From assembly GCF_003386665.1 (NCBI RefSeq), contig NZ_QTUB01000001.1:3782001-3846000 (forward strand): a stretch of 64,000 bases of DNA, in the 5' to 3' direction. This DNA is from Xenorhabdus cabanillasii (GTDB lineage: Bacteria > Pseudomonadota > Gammaproteobacteria > Enterobacterales > Enterobacteriaceae). A program made the position numbers and the translations under genes. Within the stretch, counting starts at the first letter, position 1; each line of letters starts with the position of its first letter. The notes beneath the pieces were generated by a model, which worked only from the letters and a program-made list of their open reading frames with translations, was not told the origin of the DNA and did not search any database. This document shows positions 29,367 to 40,000 of the stretch, one piece after another.

Positions 29367-30587
29367 TTAACGCATACTAACCAAAGTTTGCAGGATTTGA
29401 TCCTGAGTCTTGATGGTTTGGGCGTTGGATTGATAGTTACGCTGAGCGACGATCATATTGACCAGTTCCTGGCTCATATCCACGTTAGACGCTTCCAGCG
29501 CACCGCTGATCAGCTTGCCGAAGTTACCGGAACCCGCAGTACCCACGACCGGGCTGCCGGATGCCCCCGTCTCTACCCAAACGTTATCGCCTTGTGATGC
29601 CAGCCCTTCAGGGTTAGAGAAATTAGCCAGAACAACCTGTCCCAGAACCTGAGTCTGCTGGTTAGAATAGAGACCATAAATTTTACCATCAGAATCAACA
29701 CGGTAATTGGTGAAGCTGCCTGCTGCATAACCGTCTTGCTGTTGGTCGGAAACAGAGTCCTGTTGAATGCTCTGTTGCTTGCTTTTGTTAAAATCGATAT
29801 TGATCGCTGTAGCATTAGAGCCGTTCAGCGCCGGCATATTAAAATCAAAGGCGTTGCCATTGCCTCTAATACGTCCGTTATTATCAAATTCCACATCACC
29901 CAGTTTTTGAGCAGGAGAACCTGCTACAGAAGTATCCTGAGCATGAATTTCCCATTTGTTATCTTGATTCTTCACGAAGAAAATATTGATGTTATGCTCA
30001 TTACCCAGACTATCGTATACAGAGATACCAGAATTGTAGTTAAAGCTGTCTTTTTTAGATGGATCAAATGGGTTAGCGGTTGTATCGACCTTTTTATGCA
30101 TCGAATTCAGGTTCGCCGTTATAGTAACCTCCGTTGTCGCTTTCGCATCCAGCATATCTGTTGCGATCGCAATAGGTCCCGGTTCGGCACCACGTTGAAT
30201 TTCAGGCCCATTTGGACCTTGTACTGCCGGATACCCTGTTAGTTTCATACCCTGCATATTGATCAGGTTACGGTCTGAATCCATTTTGAACTGACCATTA
30301 CGGGAATAAAAAATATTACCGTTAGAATCCAACATGCGGAAAAAACCGCCTTGTGTGATTGCCATATCCAACTGACGGTTGGTTGTAGTCGTTGAGCCAT
30401 CTTTAAGGTTCTGAACCATGCCAGAAACCTTAACCCCCAAACCGACTTCTGAACCACTGAATACATCTGCAAACGCGGCTGAACTCGATTTAAAACCGAA
30501 TGTTGCTGAGTTCGAGATATTATTACCGATTACGTCCAGGTTACTTGCTGCGGCATTCAAGCCACTGACTGCCTGTGAAAAAGCCAT
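29367..30587 (-). CDS. flgE: Flagellar hook protein FlgE
   Basis: FlgE polymerises into the hook, the universal joint. The 406-residue protein begins MAFSQAVSGLNAAASNLDVI and contains GNNISNSATFGFKSS. It ends with the conserved C-terminal helix (SQELVNMIVAQRNYQSNAQT). A CGGAGGACAT ribosome site precedes the ATG. E. coli FlgE is 402 residues. Confidence 0.97.
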   Translation of the reverse strand: MAFSQAVSGLNAAASNLDVIGNNISNSATFGFKSSSAAFADVFSGSEVGLGVKVSGMVQNLKDGSTTTTNRQLDMAITQGGFFRMLDSNGNIFYSRNGQFKMDSDRNLINMQGMKLTGYPAVQGPNGPEIQRGAEPGPIAIATDMLDAKATTEVTITANLNSMHKKVDTTANPFDPSKKDSFNYNSGISVYDSLGNEHNINIFFVKNQDNKWEIHAQDTSVAGSPAQKLGDVEFDNNGRIRGNGNAFDFNMPALNGSNATAINIDFNKSKQQSIQQDSVSDQQQDGYAAGSFTNYRVDSDGKIYGLYSNQQTQVLGQVVLANFSNPEGLASQGDNVWVETGASGSPVVGTAGSGNFGKLISGALEASNVDMSQELVNMIVAQRNYQSNAQTIKTQDQILQTLVSMR

Positions 30588-30602
30588 ATGTCCTCCGTTT
30601 TG

Positions 30603-31298
30603 CTAAAGAATCTGACGAACTTTATCCATGGTTACCGTACCCGCCAGCCCTAAATCTAATTTAGTGCCGTCCTCACCCCGCATAACACCGTTTACCACGG
30701 CATATGTCAGCGGAAGTGTCACTAACGCTTGATCCTGATAGCTTGCAGAAACAGTGAAGTTATATGCACCGTCTGCAATATCCTTGCCATCCGCGTCTTT
30801 GCCATCCCATACGAGACTATGAACACCCGTATTTAACTTACCGATATCCAATTCCCGGACTAGCACACCATTCTTATCCTGGATGGTTACTTTGACGCTG
30901 TCGGCAGGACGGGTCAGTTCAAAGCCAAATGGCGTTGTACTGATTTTTTTCTCTTCATTGGAACCGACTAAAATTTTATCGCCGGGGATCATGACCTTAC
31001 GACCTATCAACAGGGTCGTTTGCATTGCCTGATTGCCTTCCATCTGTCCGACAATAACACCCAGAGATTTATTAAGTTTTTCAATGCCTTCAACAGTACC
31101 AAGCTGTGCAAATTGTGTCGCCATTTCGTTGTTTGACATTGGGTTGGTTGGGTCTTGGTTTCTGAGCTGTGCAACCAGTAAATTCAAGAAATTATCTTTG
31201 ATCTCGCCACTTTTTTGCGGCTGTTTTTTGGTGACACTGGCTAATTCATCAACGGTTGAATTAGCCAGAGAATCATTGATTGAAGCGGTAACTGCCAT
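30603..31298 (-). CDS. flgD: Hook capping protein FlgD
   Basis: FlgD caps the growing hook and is later discarded. The 231-residue product has the N-terminal FlgD signature (NFLNLLVAQLRNQDPTNPM at about 37-55) and C-terminal Ig-like and tudor-like domains (GVHSLVWDGKDADGKDIADG, 165-184). AGGAA lies 7 bases before the ATG. It lies between flgC and flgE as usual. Confidence 0.97.
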   Translation of the reverse strand: MAVTASINDSLANSTVDELASVTKKQPQKSGEIKDNFLNLLVAQLRNQDPTNPMSNNEMATQFAQLGTVEGIEKLNKSLGVIVGQMEGNQAMQTTLLIGRKVMIPGDKILVGSNEEKKISTTPFGFELTRPADSVKVTIQDKNGVLVRELDIGKLNTGVHSLVWDGKDADGKDIADGAYNFTVSASYQDQALVTLPLTYAVVNGVMRGEDGTKLDLGLAGTVTMDKVRQIL

Positions 31299-31311
31299 AA
31301 TGGAATTCCTG

Positions 31312-31716
31312 TTACTGACCCAGAGTCAGGGTTTTCAGCATGATGGACTTAGTGGTATTGAGAACTTCAATATTTGCCTGATAACTGCGGGAAGCAGAGA
31401 TGGTATTGACCATTTCCCCGACAACATCCACGTTTGGCATACGCACATAACCTTTTTCATCCGCCAGCGGGTTGCCCGGCTGATATTCAAGACGGAAAGG
31501 TGTGGGATCATCCACCACTTCACTGACGCGCACACCGCCGATCTCCTGCCCTGCTGGTGCAGCAACACGAAATACGACCTGTTTGGCACGATAAGGCTCG
31601 CCATCCGGCCCAACGATACTATCGGCATTCGCCATATTGCTGGCACTGACATTCAGCCGCTGAGACTGAGCAGAAAGCGCGGAGCCGGCAATATCAAAAA
31701 TACTGAGTAGAGACAT
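31312..31716 (-). CDS. flgC: Proximal rod protein FlgC
   Basis: FlgC is a proximal rod subunit of about 134 residues. I start at ATG 31716 ([14 protein letters not shown]), which is 8 bases after AAGGA and matches E. coli; another ATG two codons earlier is too close to that site. Motifs: [20 protein letters not shown] and the C-terminal [20 protein letters not shown]. Confidence 0.97.
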   Translation of the reverse strand: MSLLSIFDIAGSALSAQSQRLNVSASNMANADSIVGPDGEPYRAKQVVFRVAAPAGQEIGGVRVSEVVDDPTPFRLEYQPGNPLADEKGYVRMPNVDVVGEMVNTISASRSYQANIEVLNTTKSIMLKTLTLGQ

Positions 31717-31721
31717 TCCCA

Positions 31722-32138
31722 TTATCCTTGTGACTGTAGAACTGACATCATGCTTTTGATCTGAGCATCCGTCATGGTAAGTTCAGCCTGATATTTCAGA
31801 CTGTTATCTGCGAAATTGCTGCGTTCCATATCCATGTCAACGGTATTTCCATCCATAGCCGTCTGGTGAGGCACCCGGTATAACAGATCCATCTCCAGAC
31901 GTTTCTGAGGCTGAATGGGAATATGTCGATTGGAAGTCAGAGTCAGCCCAATTCCATTTCCCGTCACACGACCATGCTCCATCACCTTCTTCAATTGGGC
32001 GGCAAAATCGATATCGCGGGCCTGATAGCCAGGGGTATCCGCATTGGCAATGTTCGCCGACAGAATTTCCTGCCGCTGGTTGCGGAGTACCAGGGCTTCT
32101 TGTCGAAAATGAAAGGCGGTATCTAATTTATCGAGCAT
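31722..32138 (-). CDS. flgB: Proximal rod protein FlgB
   Basis: FlgB is the rod subunit nearest the export gate. The 138-residue protein equals the E. coli length. It begins [20 protein letters not shown] and contains [20 protein letters not shown]. It is the first gene of flgBCDEFGHIJ; its promoter lies in the 280-base region shared with divergent flgA. Confidence 0.97.
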   Translation of the reverse strand: MLDKLDTAFHFRQEALVLRNQRQEILSANIANADTPGYQARDIDFAAQLKKVMEHGRVTGNGIGLTLTSNRHIPIQPQKRLEMDLLYRVPHQTAMDGNTVDMDMERSNFADNSLKYQAELTMTDAQIKSMMSVLQSQG

Positions 32139-32418
32139 ATTCCTCCCTCGCCTGTTTTATAGCCGGCTTTATAGGCCAGTTTAGGGTAAGTCCCGCAGGA
32201 CCAAGCCCCGTAACGCATTAAGAGCGCTAACAGCATAAACTCAGAAGAAAAAGCCGATTCGAAGAATAGACACAAATTGATTTGCTATTTATCCCATTAA
32301 CTAATAATCAAGCGCGTTACACTATTAACATCCAGCAGATACTGAATATTTTTGGAATCATGGTTTACCTCACTAGTGTTAGGTAATAGAGAGTAAGGTA
32401 AGAGTAAGAGAGATAAAA
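32139..32418. promoter_or_regulatory. Divergent flgA-flgB control region
   Basis: Between two divergent class II operons there is no open frame worth calling. In enterobacteria this region binds FlhDC. I see AT-rich candidate -10 areas but no hexamer pair that I would defend. An imperfect inverted repeat (TTTTATAGCCGG with CCGGCTTTATA) lies near 32154-32175. Confidence 0.5.
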
Positions 32419-33099
32419 ATGATTAAAATGCCTGCGTTAAAATTTATCGTATCCCTTGCCTTTTTTCTTAACCTGTTTTTTGGTGGTTCTTTGGCATGGG
32501 GGAACGATTTGCCCCGTTCAATCAATGATTATTTCAAGCAGATTCACCACGATACGAACTATAAAGTTTCCGTAGACATCAAAACACCGGAACAACAATG
32601 GCCAACATGTGAATCTCCTGAAATACATCCACCAATGGGCAATAAAAATTGGGGAAATATTTCGCTGCCGGTTAACTGTGGTCAGCAACGTCGTTTTATG
32701 CAAATCTACGTCAGTGTTACCGGCCCATATTTAGTTTCAAGTCGTGCAATTCAACGTAATTCAGTACTGAGAGAAAAAGATTTTCAGGTCAAAACAGGCG
32801 CTTTAGACAAACTGCCAAACGACATCATTCATAACAAAAAGGTTACACTTAATGGTATTGCCATTCGTAACATATCCGCCGGGCAATTCATCACACGTAA
32901 TATGCTCCGGCGTCCGTGGGTGATTAAAACCGGACAAAATGTTGTTGTCATCCTGGATGGACAAAATTTCCGGGTACGTTATGAAGGAAAAGCAATTAAC
33001 AATGCTGCAAGTTTTGATAATATCCGTGTCCGCTTGGTTTCCGGTCAAGTTATTACCGGAGAAGCTCAGGAAAATGGTAGTGTAAAAATGATGTTATGA
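32419..33099 (+). CDS. flgA: P-ring assembly chaperone FlgA
   Basis: FlgA is the periplasmic chaperone for FlgI. The 226-residue precursor has a signal peptide (LKFIVSLAFFLNLFFGGSLAW). A SAF-type domain occupies the C-terminal half (RAIQRNSVLREKDFQV, then ISAGQFITRNMLRRPWVIK). It ends NGSVKMML. E. coli FlgA is 219 residues. It is transcribed divergently from flgB and is followed by the flgM promoter. Confidence 0.95.
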   Translation: MIKMPALKFIVSLAFFLNLFFGGSLAWGNDLPRSINDYFKQIHHDTNYKVSVDIKTPEQQWPTCESPEIHPPMGNKNWGNISLPVNCGQQRRFMQIYVSVTGPYLVSSRAIQRNSVLREKDFQVKTGALDKLPNDIIHNKKVTLNGIAIRNISAGQFITRNMLRRPWVIKTGQNVVVILDGQNFRVRYEGKAINNAASFDNIRVRLVSGQVITGEAQENGSVKMML

Positions 33100-33104
33100 A
33101 TGGC

Positions 33105-33131
33105 TAAAGTTTTATGTTTCTACGCCGATAT
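33105..33131 (+). promoter_or_regulatory. Sigma-28 promoter of flgMN
   Basis: TAAA (33105-33108), exactly 15 bases, then GCCGATAT (33124-33131). This is a near-perfect flagellar sigma-28 promoter, 107 bases upstream of flgM. It gives the classical feedback in which sigma-28 raises its own anti-sigma factor. Confidence 0.9.
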
Positions 33132-33237
33132 AACCATCAGACCATGATTTACAGGCATGCCAGCGGTATATCGCCTGCTACCTCTACTCAATAGAGTATA
33201 AGACAAATAAATAATGCCTGATTAAAGGATTACGATT

Positions 33238-33522
33238 ATGAGTATTGAACGCACTCAACCTCTACTGGCTATTGCTGCTTTACAGCAACGCAATGCCAAT
33301 GAAAGTGCCCAGAGCACTCGCAGGACTGTGGCTGTTGCAGAAAAAAGCGCCGATACGCAAGTTAGACTGAGTGAGGCGCAGAAAAAACTGGTTCAGCCAA
33401 GTAGTCAAGACATTAATATTCAGAAAGTGCAACAACTGAAAGAAGCTATTGCAAAGGGAACTCTGACCATGGACAGCGGTAAAATTGCTGATGCCCTGCT
33501 CAGAGAAGCCCTTGAAAACTGA
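33238..33522 (+). CDS. flgM: Anti-sigma-28 factor FlgM
   Basis: FlgM binds and inhibits sigma-28 until it is exported through the completed hook. The 94-residue protein starts MSIERTQPLLAIAALQQRN and has the sigma-binding C-terminal helices (DINIQKVQQLKEAIAKGTL, MDSGKIADALLREALE). The N-terminal half is polar and disordered-looking, as expected of an export substrate. Confidence 0.95.
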   Translation: MSIERTQPLLAIAALQQRNANESAQSTRRTVAVAEKSADTQVRLSEAQKKLVQPSSQDINIQKVQQLKEAIAKGTLTMDSGKIADALLREALEN

Positions 33523-33592
33523 TTACTTAAAACTTATTACCTTAATAACAAGGAATATAAGAAATAAACCAGCAAAATCATAAAGGCCATAA

Positions 33593-33982
33593 ATGGAAGA
33601 ACTTCAACTCTTGCTTGAGCAACAAAGTGCACACTTACATTCGCTTTCGACAACGATGGCAGAAGAACAACGTATCCTGAGCGAAGGCTTTATTGAAGCG
33701 AATCATTTACATCGTGTCACAGAACAAAAAACATTTTTGCTTTCGGCACTCGATCATGCGGAAAGAAAGCGTCAGCAATTAAATGAAACGCTGAAAGTGA
33801 ATGCACCTTATGCTGACCATGAAATATTGGCTGTGTTGTGGGATCAAATCAGTCAGTCGGTTGAACGTATCCGTGATTTAAATGCGCATAATGGATTTTT
33901 GCTGGATCAACATATTGAATTAAATAGTCAGGCAATTGCTTTTTTTAAAAAGCCATCACAGCCCTTCTTTTTATGGTGCTGA
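33593..33982 (+). CDS. flgN: Flagellar export chaperone FlgN
   Basis: FlgN is the cytosolic chaperone for FlgK and FlgL. The 129-residue, largely helical protein starts MEELQLLLEQQSAHLHSLST and contains KTFLLSALDHAERKRQQLN. It is slightly shorter than E. coli FlgN (138) and ends KKPSQPFFLWC. It follows flgM by 70 bases and ends the flagellar block; a hairpin follows. Confidence 0.92.
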   Translation: MEELQLLLEQQSAHLHSLSTTMAEEQRILSEGFIEANHLHRVTEQKTFLLSALDHAERKRQQLNETLKVNAPYADHEILAVLWDQISQSVERIRDLNAHNGFLLDQHIELNSQAIAFFKKPSQPFFLWC

Positions 33983-34068
33983 TGGTCAGGCCCGACATAA
34001 TTCTGCACTATCGGGTCATAAGATCAGTGTTTGATTTTTAGTATTACCACAAAACATATAAAATAAAC

Positions 34069-34103
34069 AAACCTCTTAGAATATAAATTTATTTAAGAGG
34101 TTT
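34069..34103. terminator. Hairpin between flgN and the YopT-like gene
   Basis: AAACCTCTTA pairs with TAAGAGGTTT across a 15-base AT loop. It lies between convergent genes and could act on both strands. Confidence 0.75.
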
Positions 34104-34145
34104 GCTTTGTATGATTTTCTCATGCCTATGTTGGAATTGGAAAAA

Positions 34146-34733
34146 TTAATTATAGTTTCTGAAATGATAAATATTTTTCAATGAATTGTTTATTAATACC
34201 TTATTGGTGGTTTTATATTTGCTATCAAATTCGGGTCTAAATACAGAAACAAGACTGACTCTATCCTTGCAATAAAAATTACTATACATAAGATTGATTG
34301 AAATTTGAATAGTTGAATGTTTCATTTCCGTCGAATCATAATTAAATAGTCCACCTCCAACGTTAGGATCAAAAATGAATAACTCTCCGCCACTCCAGAC
34401 AATAATTACTGCATGGTTAATCGGTATATAGTTACCAGTGGCTTCTGCCTTTTGACGCTCTTCTGCGTTTCTATAATAGATATTTTTCTTATTACGATCA
34501 TCTTCATCATATAAATAAACATAGGCCAGAGCAAAACCAGAATTTCCCAAATCATAAATGCTTTTTTTGGTGTTAATAATTTTGATTCACATTCGTATAA
34601 ATTTGTCAAAATATATAAAGAAATACCAGCGCATCTACCAGGACCTCTGGGCATCCAATAATTCTGATCAAACTCAAAAAACTCTTTGAAAAAACCCGGC
34701 ATATTTTTTCTCATTTCTTTTTTTCTGGCGCAT
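34146..34733 (-). pseudogene. YopT/AvrPphB-like cysteine protease (C58), frameshifted
   Basis: Three overlapping frames build one protein of about 195 residues. The ATG at 34733 has a perfect AGGAGG six bases upstream. Catalytic-type motifs are in order: Cys in PGRCAGISLYILTNL, His in NHAVIIVWSGGEL and Asp in FIFDPNVGGG. The His-Asp spacing of 15 is the same as in AvrPphB. This is the C58 family (YopT, Photorhabdus LopT), which cleaves host GTPases or kinases next to lipidated ends. Frame breaks lie at seven-T runs (34718-34724 and 34562-34568). It is small, lacks the N-terminal secretion region of YopT, and is AT-rich. As written it is not translatable in full. It lies downstream of the chitinase and Tc genes on the same strand. 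Confidence 0.7.
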
Positions 34734-35112
34734 TTAAGACCTCCTGCAATAACCTATTGACTCCATAACTATTTTTCCATTAATTTATTTATTACTATTG
34801 AAAGAATAAATATCTTTCAATGTGTTATTTAATATATCTTTATTTTGAGCTTTCTTTTTCTAATCAAAACAGGGGATTAATATAGACATACTCCTGATTT
34901 TAGCGCAAATGGGCAAAAATGAGGTAGAGAGCTCCCGATCGGGGGCCCATTGAATGACGACATCACTGTTTTGTATGTTCTCTTGCCAGTCTTCTTAAGA
35001 CAACGAGGTTTGTCCGCGGATTAAGACACTTGCCAGGCAAGTGTCTTTGTTGTTATTTGGTTTTTTTAAACTTTAGTTTTATTCGCTGAATACAGTCGTA
35101 AATATTATCGCA
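34734..35112. other. Intergenic region left of the toxin block
   Basis: No gene that I can support. The stretch from about 34905 to 35000 has higher GC content than its flanks (for example GAGCTCCCGATCGGGGGCCC at 34931-34950) and looks like a scar of a lost element. A strong hairpin lies at 35023-35047. Confidence 0.5.
35023..35047. terminator. Strong hairpin downstream of chitinase 2
   Basis: AAGACACTTGC pairs with GCAAGTGTCTT around a 3-base loop. It lies about 65 bases past the stop of the minus-strand toxin operon. T-rich sequence is on the plus-strand side, so it may work in both directions. Confidence 0.7.
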
Positions 35113-36999
35113 TTAACGAGAAGACTTTAATTCACTAAGCGATTTTAAATAGTAAGGCTTTCCGGGATTATACAACGGCCCCATATCAATAGTTTCACGG
35201 TTAGATTTAGCAACATATCCCATTCCTTCTCTGGCTGCATTCGCTAACAGCCCGCAATCCTGATCACCGGACCAGGAAAAGATCCCTCCTAATTGATGTT
35301 CACTGACGTATTCTCCTTTTTGTTTCACCGTACGCGGTGTATCCAATGAAATAAAATGCCCCTGCTTTTCACTGAACAGAAAATCGGCATCCGCGTTGGT
35401 ATCCGTCATCAATACAAATCCATTCTTTCCGGTACTGAGTGTGTGTTCATTATCCAGGTAATTATTGACGATATCGAAAAATTCCGGTGCCCCCTTCTCC
35501 ATTGTTCCTAACGCATCCGCGGGCATATCGTACTGGCGTGTTTCAAGATTGGCACCCTTCCCTGCACGTCCATAGTTGGCATAACCTAAGTTAATCATGT
35601 TCAAGGGAATGCCCAGTTCTTGATGCAGATAATTAATCGCGGCCTCGGCGGAAAGATCATATTCTCCGTTGGGATCGGGATCATTGGGGGAATAAAGATT
35701 AGTCTGGTGACCAATATAACTCGCCCATCCTGTACCAAAAAAGTCGTAACTCATCAGGAAGATATTATCCAATCCATTTTTCACTAGTTCAGCAATATTG
35801 GATTTCTCCAATTTCGCTTTTACCCCGCTACAGGCAATGGAAATTTCCTTACTGCCTATACCAAACCGATTATCCAGTGCTGCCCGTAACTCTTTAACCA
35901 AAAGGGCATAGTTTTTACCATCATCTTCACTAACGTGGTTGTGTTCATCCCCCGCAGCCCCCGGATATTCCCAGTCAATATCCACACAACTGAACATCGG
36001 GAAACGCTCAAAAAAATCGACAACGCTACCGATGAAAACACCACGCTGATTTTCATCAGCCGCCATCACAGAAAAGTAACTCGACAGACTCCAGCCACCA
36101 ATACTGAATGCCAGTTCCAGTTTATGGCCAGCCGCACGTGCGCGCTTTTGAAGCTCCCGTAATCCCCCCAACAAACCAGCCGCTTTACTCTGGTTATAAT
36201 AGGGCAGAAACGTTCCTGGATTAATTGCCGTGTTCTGAGTTGATTCTGGCAATCCCACGTTACGTGCTGTTCCCAAATCACCGTAAGGATCCAGTGGCAC
36301 AATATGACCTTCACTGATTTTCTGGTCAGTCTGGGAATTCCAGCCAGCCCACACTTCGTTCACTTTGTCTTTCTTGACACCAACATCACCACAAAGCCCC
36401 AGGAAACTGAAAATCAATTTGTCATAAATGGTTGGATCAATGGTCGCTAAATCAAATCCCCTGCCCCATTGGTTTGGATCTTTATTCTCTTCATCATCTT
36501 TATCAAGACGAACATCATATTGGGACCAATCTGTAATATAAGCAGAAAGTTTGGGCTTTGTTAGATCACTTTCATACTGGTTATACATGGGTTTACAGAC
36601 ACGGGTGGCGGTATAAGATAAATATGAGCCTGAGCCATCAGGTTTGTATCCCACTTGTTGGTAACTGTCTTGCGTATATTCATCAAATTGCAGAATAGGG
36701 AATGGAATATTTTCTGTTGGCAATACCGTGCCATCCGTTGGATTGCCATGCTGTTTAATTTCATCTGCCGTTGCTGCACGTACATATTTCCAGGCATTAT
36801 GCGGTGAACTTTCTTTGCCGGATTGACCGGGAACATGCCAGCGTTCAACCCAATAAGTGTTGGTATAAACGTTACCATCAAAAATGACATTATAAACTTG
36901 CCCGCCTTCCTGCTGGTTCCAGGCAGTTAATGGTTCACCAATAGCATCACTGATATCGGACATTGCTTTTGATGATGTATAAGTGTATTTGTTTGCCAT
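35113..36999 (-). CDS. GH18 chitinase, YenChi2-like
   Basis: The 628-residue protein is a family 18 chitinase of the kind that decorates Tc toxins of the YenTc type (Y. entomophaga Chi2 is of similar size). The catalytic DxDxE is at 340-344 (SCVDIDWEYPG); a SIGGWSLSSYF block precedes it and YDFFGTGWASYIGHQ follows. The N-terminal 80 residues resemble a small chitin-binding module (AWNQQEGGQVYNVIFDG, ERWHVPGQ). There is no signal peptide, as in other Tc-associated chitinases. GGAG lies 7 bases before the ATG. It is the last gene of a four-gene block with the TcA halves and a second chitinase. In YenTc the chitinases sit on the outside of the TcA shell and may help breach the gut lining. Confidence 0.93.
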   Translation of the reverse strand: MANKYTYTSSKAMSDISDAIGEPLTAWNQQEGGQVYNVIFDGNVYTNTYWVERWHVPGQSGKESSPHNAWKYVRAATADEIKQHGNPTDGTVLPTENIPFPILQFDEYTQDSYQQVGYKPDGSGSYLSYTATRVCKPMYNQYESDLTKPKLSAYITDWSQYDVRLDKDDEENKDPNQWGRGFDLATIDPTIYDKLIFSFLGLCGDVGVKKDKVNEVWAGWNSQTDQKISEGHIVPLDPYGDLGTARNVGLPESTQNTAINPGTFLPYYNQSKAAGLLGGLRELQKRARAAGHKLELAFSIGGWSLSSYFSVMAADENQRGVFIGSVVDFFERFPMFSCVDIDWEYPGAAGDEHNHVSEDDGKNYALLVKELRAALDNRFGIGSKEISIACSGVKAKLEKSNIAELVKNGLDNIFLMSYDFFGTGWASYIGHQTNLYSPNDPDPNGEYDLSAEAAINYLHQELGIPLNMINLGYANYGRAGKGANLETRQYDMPADALGTMEKGAPEFFDIVNNYLDNEHTLSTGKNGFVLMTDTNADADFLFSEKQGHFISLDTPRTVKQKGEYVSEHQLGGIFSWSGDQDCGLLANAAREGMGYVAKSNRETIDMGPLYNPGKPYYLKSLSELKSSR

Positions 37000-37089
37000 T
37001 GAGAAACTCCAATCGTTTTTCCTGTTCAGCCTCCTTTTCAGAAGGCTGGTTCATCATGAAATCATCTGTAACAAGCCAAGACCATGCGG

Positions 37090-40000
37090 TTATGAGTCCA
37101 CCGTTTTTGATTCTGCCAGTAGTTTCTGGACAGCTTTGCCAAACGCAGAAGAACCTGCTTTAGCCGTGTATCTGACGTGCAGAATGACATCGGTCAAGCT
37201 GTCAAGATTTTGTGTCCGGTTAGTGAAGGCGAATGTCCAGCTTGATTCGACGCCAGATCCTTCAAATGGTAAGAAACGTTCATCATCAAAATTCAGTGTG
37301 AACATTCCGCTGTCATTCATTCCACTGGACAAAGAGATCTGCTGGTTAGGATGGATGCTACGTACCCAATAGGGAGAATCAGCATTAAGGCCATTTTTCA
37401 GTACCTTTTCCATGACCTGAACATCGGCTTTTACCATGCGGGCATTGACGCCCAACGATAACTGCGCACAAATATCTTCATAAGGTCCCACCAGCATAGG
37501 AAGGGAAACTGAAACAGATTTAATTCGACGATGAGAAAGGTTGGGATAATCCTTTGCAAAATCGGCTTCTTGCAAGTTGAAAGTGATTGCTGAATGTTGT
37601 TTCAGCGTCTCCAGGTCCTTATCCCACATCTCTTTGCGGAGTTCTTTCAGTGAGATAGTTTTAGTAATTTCTTGCAAACGTGAATTCTGTTCAATGTAGG
37701 TACGTTCCATTCTCTGCAATGCCAATTTCAGAGTTTCACCAGACATCAGCCCCTGATAAAAATCATTCCAGCTGCTGCCTTCAATAAAGGTCTGCTCTGA
37801 ATCCAGTTCATACTGCAATGAGGCTTCCGCAGAAAGACACAGTGATGAAACTGCATCATAAGCTTGCAGATATAAGTTTGACAGTTGGCTTATCATCCAT
37901 GTGTACAGGCTTTCATTAGTAAAACGACTGGAGAAATAATCCAACAATTCCAATGATTTTTGTTGTTCAGCTTCAATCTGTGCCAGCCGTTTAGTCGCGG
38001 CCTCCATTTGCAGGTTTTGCACATTAATTTGTTGATCAATGGAATTCACTTCCCATTCTGCCTGTTTGTACTGTATTTCCCACTCTTGACGGCGACGGCG
38101 ATATGATTCTGACACACTCAAACTGTCAGCTTTGATACTGTCAGATTGATGTTTGATCATAATGATTTCAGCTGCGGCATTTAATGCAGCCCCCCAGCGC
38201 GATCCTCCTACCGCCAACCCATAAATGTTGGGCAACATATCCAATGCCGCTGCACCGGTACGCAATGTTTGAGCGGCCAGTAAAGAAGAAGCTGATTGGG
38301 CTTGAAGTTCAATTACCTGTTGTTCTGTTGGTGAAATATTTTCGTCATGCAGAGATTTGAAATGTTCATATCTATCCTGTGCGGCTTTCTTACTGATTTG
38401 CAACGCTTCCAGGCTAGCCTGATTAATATTGATTTCCTGCTGTTGCAGATCTATTGAAAAACGGTACAGATCGCTGTTCTGGAGCATTTGGTATTTTTCA
38501 AAGCTCAGGCTTTCCTTACGTTCCAGCAGACTCAACAGGGTGCTGCCGAACTGGATCAATGTATCAACCCCACCTTTGGCACGTGCCAGCATTGGTTCAA
38601 AACGGTAATTGGGAGGATTGAAATTCATTCGGCTGGCATTACGTGCTGTCACTACACGTTGGTAACGCAGATTCATCAGGCCCCGTGGAGAGATTTTTTC
38701 ATCATACAACGCCATGTTAATCTCTTTACCATCCAACGTAAGGTTATGCCGCAAGTTATAAATCCGGTTTTCAAGGCGATCCCAAAGTGCGGTCAGATCG
38801 TTGTTGATCGGTTTCATAAACAGATCATTGTCAATGGCACGGATGGTGTTATCGTGAACAACCGGAATGTGCGGCAATGGCTGACTTTGCATCTCCAATT
38901 GGCGTAGTTCACTGTTATCGTATCGGTAAAGCGCATCTTCCAATGTCAGCGGCTGCCAGTAGCTGGCTAATTGCACATCAGGGCGTCGGCCAAGCAGCGA
39001 ACTGGCCGTGGCATAACTCAGACGGGCAATGGTTCTTGCCGTAGGCTGTAGTTTTCGATACTCCATATCACCCTGATCTATCAGGTTTCTGACCAGGAAA
39101 CAGAAAATCGCCTTGCGATAGTGGATCGGTTCGCCAGAAGCAATGGCATCAGGATCACTGGGCTGCATCAAACTGTAAGTCTCTTTGGGATCATCAAGCA
39201 ATGGACGACTGTTCCAGTAACGCGGTTTTCCCTGTTTCAATGCAGGTTCATCTTCATTTTCATAAGGATCAAACAGATATTTAATCCAACGACTGGCTTC
39301 TTCAAAACGCTGTTCGACATTAAATCGCCATGCCACCAGAAACGGCATATGGAAGAACAATTCCCAGAAATAGATACCGTTCGCTCCTTCCAGATCAATC
39401 GGTACTGAACCGCCGCCAGAGATGGATTCTTCATGCAGGTTTTGGGTTTCCCAACTCAGTACCAGTTCCAGCTTTTTGCTTGCTTTACTGATGAGTTCTC
39501 TGGCAAACAACGTATTTAAGCGGATCTGTTTACCGGAATACCAAACGGGTTTTGACTGATTATCAGGGAATTGCAGATATTGAGTCTGTTTGCTCTGTTT
39601 GATCTGGAATTTTTCCCGCAATAATTTACCGACACTTAGTGTGATCTTAATTCTGCCACCAATATCGTCACCCTCTTCTTTCGGCAGGCTGAAACCAGTA
39701 ACAACAATGATATCTTTCAGGTCATCACTGCTACACCGTTTCACGCGGGTACTCAGCTTAATTTCATTCTTTTGAAAATCTTCCTCTGTCAGTACACTGT
39801 AATCAAGCCAGCATCGGGCACCATTTTTGTCTTCCAGCCAAATGCAATACAAAATATTTTTACTTTTGCTGAAATCGTATTTGTAGGTGGAAGTAGAGGT
39901 CAGATACATATCCAGTGTATCTTCCACATAATCTACACTAAGATTGAAATCTTCCTTATTACCCAGTTTGCCCTCAAATGTCGTTTTTCCCTCAATTGGC

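Noticed and set aside
35000..35112. Possible TcB/TcC genes near the Tc block
   Set aside because: I looked on both strands on both sides of the block for Rhs/TccC or TcB-type frames of 1400 or 950 residues; none exist between flgN and flhA.
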